From an uncultured Bacillota bacterium (GTDB lineage Bacteria > Bacillota_I > Bacilli_A > RF39 > UBA660), in the NCBI GenBank assembly GCA_946540075.1, contig CAMNHZ010000056.1:1-5147 (forward strand): 5,147 nt of DNA, in the 5' to 3' direction. The notes below the pieces were generated by a model. The model saw only the letters and a list, made by a program, of their open reading frames with translations. It searched no databases and was not told where the DNA came from. Each line of letters opens with the position of its first letter. Within the stretch, counting starts at the first letter, position 1. Position numbers and translations under genes: made by a program. This document shows, piece after piece, positions 1 through 5,147 of the stretch.

Positions 1-50
1 CACGCCTGATAAGCGTGAGGTCGATGGTTCAAGTCCATTCAGGCCCACCA
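1..50 (+). tRNA. tRNA-Ile (anticodon GAU), 3' part only
   Basis: The window opens at the first base of the anticodon stem of a tRNA. The stem CACGC/GCGTG encloses the loop CTGATAA with anticodon GAT. A 5-base variable loop follows, then a T arm with loop TTCAAGT closed by GATGG/CCATT (including one G-T pair), the 3' acceptor strand CAGGCCC, discriminator A and an encoded CCA. The segment sizes (5+7+5+5+5+7+5+7+1+3) add up exactly to 50. The sequence is very close to the Bacillus-type tRNA-Ile(GAU) as I remember it. The D arm and 5' acceptor strand lie outside the window. It is the first visible member of a three-tRNA cluster; whether an rRNA operon precedes it cannot be seen. Confidence 0.95.
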
Positions 51-66
51 TTTATTTATGATACTT

Positions 67-143
67 GCCTCTTTAGCTCAGTTGGTTAGAGCATCTGACT
101 GTTAATCAGGGGGTCGTAGGTTCGAGTCCTACAAGAGGCGCCA
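67..143 (+). tRNA. tRNA-Asn (anticodon GUU)
   Basis: This is a complete 77-base cloverleaf. The acceptor stem GCCTCTT/AAGAGGC is a perfect 7 bp. The D stem is GCTC/GAGC, the anticodon stem TCTGA/TCAGG (one T-G pair) carries loop CTGTTAA with anticodon GTT, and the T stem GTAGG/CCTAC carries loop TTCGAGT. Discriminator G and an encoded CCA end the gene. It lies 16 bases after tRNA-Ile and 8 bases before tRNA-Glu with no promoter between them, so the three are almost certainly cut from one precursor transcript. It decodes AAC and AAU, which are very frequent in the Asn-rich proteins of this window. Confidence 0.98.
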
Positions 144-151
144 TTAATTTT

Positions 152-228
152 GGCCTGTTGGTGAAGCGGTTGAACACACATGCCTTTCACGCATGCATTC
201 ACGAGTTCGAATCTCGTACAGGTCACCA
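152..228 (+). tRNA. tRNA-Glu (anticodon UUC)
   Basis: This is a complete 77-base cloverleaf. The acceptor stem GGCCTGT/ACAGGTC contains one G-T pair. The short D stem is GTG/CAC, the anticodon stem CATGC/GCATG carries loop CTTTCAC with anticodon TTC, and the T stem ACGAG/CTCGT carries loop TTCGAAT. Discriminator A and an encoded CCA follow. The GGCC-start acceptor and the TTGGT...AAGCGGTT D-arm layout are like the Bacillus tRNA-Glu as I remember it, although the D and anticodon stems differ by paired changes, which argues for an intact gene. In Gram-positive bacteria this tRNA usually also supplies glutamyl-tRNA for haem synthesis and is mischarged to make Gln-tRNA; whether either applies here is not visible. 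Confidence 0.98.
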
Positions 229-266
229 TAAGAATTTAATACTCGAAGTAATATTCTGAGATTGAT

Positions 267-296
267 AAACTAACTAGCACACATGTGTTAGTTTTT
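267..296 (+). terminator. Intrinsic terminator of the tRNA cluster
   Basis: The arms AAACTAAC (267-274) and GTTAGTTT (287-294) form a perfect 8-bp stem around a 12-base loop, and the right arm runs into a five-T tract (292-296). An alternative fold pairs the inner CACA (278-281) with TGTG (284-287) and bulges out CTAG. It sits 38 bases after the CCA of tRNA-Glu, where the end of the tRNA precursor is expected, and before the separate membrane-protein gene. The stem is AT-rich and therefore weak, so some read-through into the next gene is possible. Confidence 0.75.
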
Positions 297-307
297 ATTT
301 TGATATA

Positions 308-336
308 TTGAAACTTAAAAGTTTATATGATAAACT
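308..336 (+). promoter_or_regulatory. Candidate promoter of the DUF5305-like gene
   Basis: TTGAAA (308-313) and TAAACT (331-336) are separated by 17 bases and would start transcription near 343, leaving a ~20-base leader that includes the Shine-Dalgarno site AGGAGAG (352-358). The -10 matches TATAAT at only four of six positions. A pairing of TTGATA (300-305) with TATATG (324-329) at 18 bases is a competing reading. The perfect TATAAT at 346-351 is too close to the start codon to be used for a transcript carrying the ribosome binding site. This stretch is very AT-rich, so chance matches are common and the assignment is tentative. Confidence 0.35.
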
Positions 337-363
337 AATAATAGTTATAATAGGAGAGAATTT

Positions 364-1440
364 ATGAAAAAGAGACGTACTCATTTAAAGAAAACTATAA
401 AACTATTTTTAGAAATATTATTTTATATTATATTATCAATTGTAGCTATTGTTATCATTCTAAATAGTTTAAATATTAAACTATCTGGTACAAGTATGAC
501 ATATACTGAAAAAAGTAATATTGATTATAAAGTTTATCTAACTGATAAATCATATTTTGAAGGAGATTATCTTAATTCTGGTGGGCAATATATTTCTAAA
601 ATTATTAAAGAAATAAACTCTAAGTTTAAGTATTCTTATTCATCTACTAATAAATTTAATTTAAAATATAAGTATAAAATAATAGCTATAATTGATGCTT
701 CACAAAAGCAGGATAATTCAATTAATAAACAAATTTTGAATAAAAAATATGTATTATTAGATGAAAAAGAAGTTACAAAAGATAATGCTAATCAATTTAC
801 GATTAATGAAAATGTTAATGTTGATTATCAAAAGTTTAGAAATTATGTTAATGAATTTAATAGAAAATATGCATTAAGTTTAGATTCTGTTTTAAAAATT
901 AAAATGTATGTTGATATAACTGGTAATAAAGATGGTTATAAAAAAGAGTTTAAAGATTCTAATGTAGTAGAATTAGATGTTCCATTATCAGGACAAACAA
1001 TTGAAATTACTTCTAATAATATAAATGATAATAAGAGTAAGAATTTTGATTGGAATGATAAGTATAGTTTAATTAAAAAAACAGATATGTTTATTATGGG
1101 TGTTGTGTTATTTTCAATGACATTTATAATGTTTGTATTAAAATTAATAGAACTAATTAATATTAGTTATAAACAAACAGAGTATATTAGAACTATTAAT
1201 AAATTATTAAAAGTATATGATGATATAATTGTTAATTCAAGTGAACCGGTTAATTTAGAGGGATTAACAATAATTAATGTTAGTACTTTTAAAGAACTAA
1301 TTGATGCTGAAGCAGAACTTAGAATACCAATTATATATTATGAAACTAAGTTTAATAGAGAATCACAATTTGTAATCATTAATAATAATCAAGCATGGAT
1401 ATATACATATGTTAATAATTATATAAAAAGAAAACAATAG
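364..1440 (+). CDS. DUF5305-like two-span membrane protein, function unknown
   Basis: This encodes a 358-residue envelope protein with no assigned function. A basic N-terminus (MKKRRTHLKK) leads into membrane span 1 (about 14-36). A ~200-residue Lys/Asn/Tyr-rich region, expected outside the cell, follows. Span 2 covers about 242-259, and the ~100-residue C-terminus should be cytoplasmic. From memory of the DUF5305 family I recognise the pattern Y-x-V-x-L (55-59), a YL/GGQY segment (69-76), a Y-x-Y segment (90-92), YKYKIIA (102-108), and a C-terminal block in which a short helix (TFKELIDAEAELR, 308-320) precedes PIIYYE (322-327) and the strand FVIINN...WIYTY (336-349). Those family members often lie near signal peptidase and surface-protein genes in Firmicutes and archaea. 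The start is fixed by AGGAGAG (352-358), five bases before ATG. It stands alone between two terminators. The family call is from pattern memory; the topology is well supported. Confidence 0.8.
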   Translation: MKKRRTHLKKTIKLFLEILFYIILSIVAIVIILNSLNIKLSGTSMTYTEKSNIDYKVYLTDKSYFEGDYLNSGGQYISKIIKEINSKFKYSYSSTNKFNLKYKYKIIAIIDASQKQDNSINKQILNKKYVLLDEKEVTKDNANQFTINENVNVDYQKFRNYVNEFNRKYALSLDSVLKIKMYVDITGNKDGYKKEFKDSNVVELDVPLSGQTIEITSNNINDNKSKNFDWNDKYSLIKKTDMFIMGVVLFSMTFIMFVLKLIELINISYKQTEYIRTINKLLKVYDDIIVNSSEPVNLEGLTIINVSTFKELIDAEAELRIPIIYYETKFNRESQFVIINNNQAWIYTYVNNYIKRKQ

Positions 1441-1462
1441 ATGATTGTTTTCTTTCCTTTTT
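1427..1462 (+). terminator. Intrinsic terminator overlapping the stop codon of the DUF5305-like gene
   Basis: AAAGAAAACAAT (1427-1438) pairs perfectly over 12 bp with ATTGTTTTCTTT (1444-1455) around the loop AGATG. Two Cs and a five-T tract (1458-1462) follow. The stop codon TAG (1438-1440) begins on the last base of the left arm, so the final codons of the gene (…KRKQ) are also the left arm of the hairpin. A ribosome at the stop codon would cover the stem, so termination should work best on untranslated or lagging RNA. Confidence 0.88.
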
Positions 1463-1472
1463 ATTAATAGAC

Positions 1473-1501
1473 TTGACTTATTTTTCGTTTACCTTTACAA
1501 T
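1473..1501 (+). promoter_or_regulatory. Sigma-A-type promoter of rny
   Basis: TTGACT (1473-1478) and TACAAT (1496-1501) each match the sigma-70/sigma-A consensus at five of six positions and are separated by the optimal 17 bases. The predicted transcript start is at about 1507-1508, giving a 45-base leader before the rny start codon. It is the best promoter in the window and lies right after the upstream terminator, so rny is expected to be transcribed on its own and constitutively. Confidence 0.85.
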
Positions 1502-1506
1502 GAAGT

Positions 1507-1531
1507 TAGAGTAAAATGTAATTTTACTTTA
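1507..1531 (+). promoter_or_regulatory. 5'-terminal leader hairpin of rny mRNA
   Basis: Bases 1508-1517 pair with 1521-1530 in a 10-bp stem containing one G-U pair, around a GUA loop; T1507 and A1531 add an eleventh pair. The stem starts at the predicted transcription start, so the 5' end of the mRNA would be paired. No U-tract follows (the sequence goes on with ATATAGATAG), so it does not look like a terminator. The Shine-Dalgarno GGAGG (1542-1546) stays outside the stem. A role in protecting the message from 5'-end-dependent decay, or in RNase Y autoregulation, is inferred. Confidence 0.55.
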
Positions 1532-1552
1532 TATAGATAGTGGAGGTTATTT

Positions 1553-3106
1553 ATGAATACAATAATATTCTCCATTTTACTAGTCTCAATTGGACTTATT
1601 TTAGGCATGGTAGCCATGTTGATTGTTAATTATATTAAAGATAAAAGTGCTGGTAAAAAAGCTGAACATATAATTGAAAAAGCGAAAAAAGAAGCCGAAA
1701 AGATTAAGAGAGATAATGTTCTAGAAGCAAAAGAAGAAGCTCATAGAATAAAAAAAGAAACTGATAAAGAAGTAAAAGAAAAGAAAGCAGAAGTAAAAGA
1801 TGCAGAAGAAAGATTGCTTACTCGTGAGGCTAATATGGATCGTCGTGATCAAACTCTTCAAAATCGAGAAAGTATGCTAGAAGAAAGAGAAAATAATATA
1901 ATTAATAAACAAAAAGAAATCCAACAGGAACAAGTTAAAGTGGAAGAAATCAAAAAAGAACAAATTGATTTATTAGAAAAAATTGCTGGATATTCTAAAA
2001 ATGAGGCTCGTGATTTAGTTATGAAAAAAGTAGAAGAAATGATGAGTCTTGAAATAGCAGCTTACATCAAAGATCAAGAATCAGAAGCTAAATTAGAAGT
2101 TGATAAAAAAGCTAAGAATATGTTAATAAGTGCGATGCAGAAGTATGCAGCTGATGTTGCTAGTGATCAAACTGTAACAGTAGTATCACTTACTAATGAT
2201 GATATGAAAGGACGTTTGATTGGTAGAGAAGGTAGAAACATTCGTACATTTGAAGCAGTAACTGGAGTTGATTTAATAATAGATGATACACCAGAGGCAA
2301 TTGTATTATCATCATTTGATCCTCTTAGAAGAGAAATTGCTCGTGTAACAATAGAATCATTAATTAAAGATGGAAGAATTCATCCAGGACGTATAGAAGA
2401 AATATATGATAAAGTTTCTAATGACTTTAAAACTAAGATAATTGAACATGGACAAGATGCATTATTTAAATTAGGTATAACTAAAATGGATCCAGAATTA
2501 GTTGAAATAATTGGTAAATTATACTTTAGAACTAGTTATGGACAAAATGCATTACAACATTCAATTCAAGTAGGTGAATTATCTGGTTTAATTGCAGCTG
2601 AGTTAGGAGAGAATATTTCTCTTGCTAAACGAGCAGGATTACTTCATGATATTGGTAAATCAGTAGATCATGAAATAGAAGGTAGTCATGTTGAAATAGG
2701 TAGTATGATAGCTAGTAAGTATAATGAATGTGATATTGTTATTAATAGTATTGAATCACATCATGGAGATAAACCAGCTTCAAGTGTAATCGCAAGTATT
2801 GTTGCTATTGCAGATGCTTTAAGTGCATCAAGACCTGGTGCTCGTAATGATTCATTAGAAAACTATATTCAAAGATTAAAAGACTTAGAAAATATAGGTA
2901 ATAGTATTGAAGGTGTAGAAAAGACATATGCTGTTCAAGCTGGTCGTGAATTACGAGTTATTGTTAAACCTAAAGAAATTGATGATTTAGGAAGTTTCAA
3001 AGTTGCTCGTGATATTAAAGAGAAAATTGAAGAAACAATGCAATATCCTGGTACAATCAAAGTAACAGTTATTAGAGAAACAAGAGTAATAGAAGAAGCT
3101 AAATAG
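1553..3106 (+). CDS. rny: Ribonuclease Y
   Basis: RNase Y is the membrane-anchored endoribonuclease that starts bulk mRNA decay in Firmicutes, cutting single-stranded AU-rich sites with a preference for 5'-monophosphate RNA, and it works with the degradosome-like network at the inner membrane. The 517 residues agree with the ~520 of the Bacillus subtilis enzyme. In order: one N-terminal membrane span (about 3-27); a long charged coiled coil rich in Lys, Glu and Arg (about 30-150); a KH RNA-binding domain (about 207-270) with the GxxG loop G224-R-E-G227 and the motif GREGRNIRTFE; then an HD domain (about 330-425) with H336, the metal-binding pair H365-D366 in LLHDIGK, H403-H404 in SHHGD and D421 in ADALSASRPGAR. 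All expected catalytic residues are present. The start follows GGAGG (1542-1546) by six bases. It is transcribed alone, from its own promoter to its own terminator. Identification is firm. Confidence 0.98.
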   Translation: MNTIIFSILLVSIGLILGMVAMLIVNYIKDKSAGKKAEHIIEKAKKEAEKIKRDNVLEAKEEAHRIKKETDKEVKEKKAEVKDAEERLLTREANMDRRDQTLQNRESMLEERENNIINKQKEIQQEQVKVEEIKKEQIDLLEKIAGYSKNEARDLVMKKVEEMMSLEIAAYIKDQESEAKLEVDKKAKNMLISAMQKYAADVASDQTVTVVSLTNDDMKGRLIGREGRNIRTFEAVTGVDLIIDDTPEAIVLSSFDPLRREIARVTIESLIKDGRIHPGRIEEIYDKVSNDFKTKIIEHGQDALFKLGITKMDPELVEIIGKLYFRTSYGQNALQHSIQVGELSGLIAAELGENISLAKRAGLLHDIGKSVDHEIEGSHVEIGSMIASKYNECDIVINSIESHHGDKPASSVIASIVAIADALSASRPGARNDSLENYIQRLKDLENIGNSIEGVEKTYAVQAGRELRVIVKPKEIDDLGSFKVARDIKEKIEETMQYPGTIKVTVIRETRVIEEAK

Positions 3107-3119
3107 TTTCTTCTTTTTT
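3091..3119 (+). terminator. Intrinsic terminator overlapping the rny stop codon
   Basis: AGAAGAAGCT (3091-3100) pairs with AGTTTCTTCT (3105-3114) over 10 bp, including one G-U pair, around the four-base loop AAAT. A T tract (3114-3119) follows directly. The rny stop codon TAG (3104-3106) lies in the loop and right arm, and the last Glu-Glu-Ala codons form the left arm. It separates rny from the prepilin-like gene that starts 77 bases after the rny stop codon. Confidence 0.87.
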
Positions 3120-3129
3120 GTTTAATCAA

Positions 3130-3158
3130 TTGCGTAATTATAATAAATTAGTTATAAT
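3130..3158 (+). promoter_or_regulatory. Candidate promoter of the prepilin-Ig gene
   Basis: A perfect TATAAT (3153-3158) is preceded at 17 bases by TTGCGT (3130-3135), which keeps the TTG of the -35 consensus but not its ACA. Transcription would start near 3165, just upstream of the Shine-Dalgarno AGGAGGA (3170-3176). A second TATAAT at 3139-3144 has no good -35 partner. The strong -10 with a poor -35 may mean modest expression or a need for an activator; this last point is inference. Confidence 0.55.
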
Positions 3159-3183
3159 ATAATAAGAATAGGAGGATAGTTTT

Positions 3184-5147
3184 ATGAAAAGACAAGGATT
3201 CACTATCATAGAGATGCTTGCTGTAATTGTTGTACTTGCTTTAATTAGTATAGTATCATTACCTAAGATAGTAAAAACTATAGCTTCTTCAAAAGATTCG
3301 TTATATAAAGAACAGATATCTAGAATAGAGAAACTTGCTTATGAGTGGGGAATAAAAAATATAGATTCATTACCAACTAAGAATAAAGATGCAAGATTTA
3401 TAAGTATTAATGGATTGTTTAAAAATAAAGTTATATCTGAAAAAGAAATTATTAATCCTAAAAATGGTAAAAATATGGATGGTTGTATTAAAGTAACTGT
3501 AAAGAATAAAAGATATAAATTTAATTATGTGGATAAAAAATGTAGTGTTATATCTAAATCATATGGCCCTAAATTTAATAAGGTAAAACAAAATGTTACA
3601 GTTGAGTTAGGTAGTAATTATGTTTTTCCTAAAGTAAAGGCTAAAGATATATTGGGAAAAACAGTAGAAGTAACTGGTCCATATTTAAATGGTAAAAAAA
3701 TTGATTATCTAACTACTAAGGGTGCGAATAAAGTATATACATTAGTTTATAAAGCTCATGATAAAATACGTAATATAACATCTGAATTAAAGATTAAAGT
3801 TAAAATTATTGATACTAAAGATCCAATTATTATTGTAAATAATAAGAGTGAAAGTTTTACTATGATAAAACCAACTTATGCAGATGAGTTTAAAATACCA
3901 AAGGCTCATATTATCGATAATAGTGATGAGAAAGTAAAACTTACTGTAACAAGTAATGTTAGTTCAATACCAGGTATATATAGTATAAGATATGTTGCTA
4001 AAGATTCAAGTAATAATATCGGGGTACTTATTGTTAAAGTAAAAGTTATTGATACAAAGAAACCAACTATTATTAATGTTAGTGGAAATAGTATAGATTG
4101 GACAAATAAAGATATAACTTTAAAAGTTGATAATAATTATTCTAATAGTGATATTGTCCAGTATTCATTTGATGATGGGAAGACTTGGCAGAAAGAAAAT
4201 TATAAAACATTTGATGTTAATCAAGTTGTTTATATTAAAATTAAAGATAGTGATGGTAATGTAAGTGATACATATCAAGAGATAATAAGTAAGATTGATA
4301 AGAATGTACCTGATAAGATAGATGTTAAATTAAAACTTAATAGTATTTATGGTAGTCAGTATAAAGGTAATTGGGTTAATAAAAATGTATATTTAATTGC
4401 TGATGCTAATGATAGTTTAAGTGGTATTAATCATTATGAAATAAGTACTGATAAAACTAATTTTGTAAAGTTTGATAATTATTATGTTCTTAACAAAAAT
4501 GGTAATCAAGATTATTATTTAAAAGCGATAGACAATGCTTCAAATGTTAGTGAAATATTTGGACCTTATAAAGTAATGATAGATAAAGAATCACCATCTG
4601 TTGTTCAATCATCAATAAAAACAGTTAAAGATAATAAAGATTATAAGGGTAATTGGACTACTGATGATATTATTTGGAGTGATTTTAAAGTTAATGATAA
4701 TGGTAGTGATATTGATCATTATGAGATTAGTCAGTCATGTAATGATAAAGATATTACTAACTTGGATGGATCATATATCTTTAATAGTAATACTAATAAA
4801 AAGTATTGTATTAGAGCAATCGATCAAGCTGGTAATATTGGTAAGTTTTCTAAGCCATATTCATTTAAAATAGATAGAGTAGGTCCAAGTAATCCAGTAG
4901 TATCATTATTTATGAATAATATTAATGGTGGAGCACTTACTGAAGGTGTTAAAACTAATGAAAATATATATGCTAAGTTTAAATCAGTTGATTCAGGAAG
5001 TGGTATTTCTAAGTATCAATATAGTTTTGATAATAATAATTATATCGATGTTAATTCTGATCACTTTATATTTGATAAAACTGTGTCAGGTTTAATCTAT
5101 GTAAGAAGTATTGATAAAGTAGGGAATATTGGAAATCCAACTATTTT
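3184..5147 (+). CDS. Prepilin-like protein with Ig-like repeat stalk, 3' end outside window
   Basis: The frame is open from ATG 3184 to the window edge: 654 codons with no stop. AGGAGGA (3170-3176) fixes the start. Residues 1-30 are a type III (type IV pilin) signal: MKRQG, then FTIIEML, with cleavage and N-methylation expected between G5 and F6, Glu at mature position 5 (E10) and a hydrophobic helix to about 28. Residues to 120 look like a whole small pilin or pseudopilin, ending in a C101/C120 pair. Then come two modules of DUF5011/HYR-like type (about 125-214 and 215-294), the second with G-I-Y-S-I-R-Y-V-A-K-D, each closing on IDTK(D/K)P. At least four further modules (about 295-376, 377-471, 472-568, 569 onward) resemble OmpL47-type Ig-like repeats, with Y-x-(I/F) at 327, 418, 513 and 613 and A-I-D-x-x-x-N endings. 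The likely role is a cell-surface adhesin or pilus-tip protein, processed by a prepilin peptidase. No pilus assembly genes lie nearby. Domain names are from pattern memory, not a search. Confidence 0.9.
   Translation, partial: MKRQGFTIIEMLAVIVVLALISIVSLPKIVKTIASSKDSLYKEQISRIEKLAYEWGIKNIDSLPTKNKDARFISINGLFKNKVISEKEIINPKNGKNMDGCIKVTVKNKRYKFNYVDKKCSVISKSYGPKFNKVKQNVTVELGSNYVFPKVKAKDILGKTVEVTGPYLNGKKIDYLTTKGANKVYTLVYKAHDKIRNITSELKIKVKIIDTKDPIIIVNNKSESFTMIKPTYADEFKIPKAHIIDNSDEKVKLTVTSNVSSIPGIYSIRYVAKDSSNNIGVLIVKVKVIDTKKPTIINVSGNSIDWTNKDITLKVDNNYSNSDIVQYSFDDGKTWQKENYKTFDVNQVVYIKIKDSDGNVSDTYQEIISKIDKNVPDKIDVKLKLNSIYGSQYKGNWVNKNVYLIADANDSLSGINHYEISTDKTNFVKFDNYYVLNKNGNQDYYLKAIDNASNVSEIFGPYKVMIDKESPSVVQSSIKTVKDNKDYKGNWTTDDIIWSDFKVNDNGSDIDHYEISQSCNDKDITNLDGSYIFNSNTNKKYCIRAIDQAGNIGKFSKPYSFKIDRVGPSNPVVSLFMNNINGGALTEGVKTNENIYAKFKSVDSGSGISKYQYSFDNNNYIDVNSDHFIFDKTVSGLIYVRSIDKVGNIGNPTI
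4360..5145 (+). repeat. Tandem Ig-like coding repeats, ~94-100 codons each
   Basis: Within the prepilin-like gene the module unit recurs at near-regular spacing. YKGNW starts at residue 393 and again at 487 (94 apart). HYEIS occurs at 417 and 512 (95 apart), and the equivalent YQYSFD lies around residue 613. Each module ends in a sentence of the type (A/S)-I-D-x-(A/V)-(G/S)-N-(V/I), followed in two cases by PY-x-x-x-I-D and then Pro. The DNA copies share only short stretches (TATAAAGGTAATTGG versus TATAAGGGTAATTGG), so the repeats are old and diverged at protein level and not recent tandem duplications. The third unit is cut by the window edge. Confidence 0.75.

Noticed and set aside
346..351. 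A perfect TATAAT just upstream of the DUF5305-like gene
   Set aside because: It would start transcription near 358, removing the Shine-Dalgarno site at 352-358 from the mRNA, and no -35 lies at the right distance.
152..363. A possible integration (att) site at the 3' end of tRNA-Glu
   Set aside because: I found no repeat of the tRNA 3' end downstream and no integrase or other mobile-element gene in the window.
1507..1531. Reading the rny leader hairpin as an attenuator terminator
   Set aside because: No U-tract follows the stem and the stem is almost purely AU, so it is unlikely to stop RNA polymerase.
2935..3129. A 64-codon open frame on the minus strand
   Set aside because: It lies almost wholly antisense to the conserved C-terminus of rny and across its terminator, has no recognisable product and no convincing ribosome binding site. 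It is a shadow of rny.
4664..4873. A 69-codon hydrophobic open frame on the plus strand
   Set aside because: It is an out-of-frame reading of the Ig-like repeats. Its hydrophobic, Ile/Leu/Met-rich look comes from frame-shifted AT-rich codons, and no Shine-Dalgarno site precedes it.
4360..5147. CRISPR-like regular repeats
   Set aside because: The spacing is ~280-300 bases, the copies are diverged and they are in-frame protein modules of one gene, so they are coding repeats and not a CRISPR array.

Overview
The window is an AT-rich bacterial chromosome segment. It reads well as a low-GC Gram-positive or Bacilli-like lineage, possibly one of the uncultured gut groups related to Erysipelotrichia, RF39 or Mollicutes. 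The evidence is the strong A/T bias at codon third positions, Bacillus-like tRNAs with encoded CCA ends, strong GGAGG-type Shine-Dalgarno sites, sigma-A-like promoters, U-tract hairpin terminators and a gene for the Firmicutes-type membrane nuclease RNase Y. Tryptophan is written TGG and no in-frame TGA is seen, so nothing here suggests the Mycoplasma code. The species cannot be named from the sequence.

Layout, all on the + strand: (1) 1-228, the end of a tRNA cluster: a tRNA-Ile(GAU) cut by the window edge, tRNA-Asn(GUU) and tRNA-Glu(UUC), closed by a terminator at about 267-296. (2) 364-1440, a two-span membrane protein resembling the DUF5305 family, with its own terminator. (3) 1553-3106, rny (ribonuclease Y), with a near-consensus promoter, a hairpin that begins at the predicted transcript 5' end, and a terminator. 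(4) 3184-5147, a long open reading frame that runs off the window. It encodes a type IV prepilin-like N-terminus followed by at least six Ig-like modules. Both complete protein genes end inside the left arm or loop of their own terminator hairpin, so each gene here looks like a separate transcription unit and not part of an operon.

Functionally the segment joins housekeeping genes (tRNAs, and the nuclease that starts mRNA decay) to two envelope genes. The last gene is the most unusual. Its first ~120 residues look like a complete small pilin with a terminal cysteine pair, and an adhesin-like stalk of ~80-100-residue repeats is attached behind it. This suggests a surface adhesin anchored or displayed through prepilin processing. 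No assembly ATPase, prepilin peptidase or other pilus gene lies within the window, so that role is inferred. No mobile element, CRISPR array or rRNA was seen. No gene-free stretch exceeds 300 bases.
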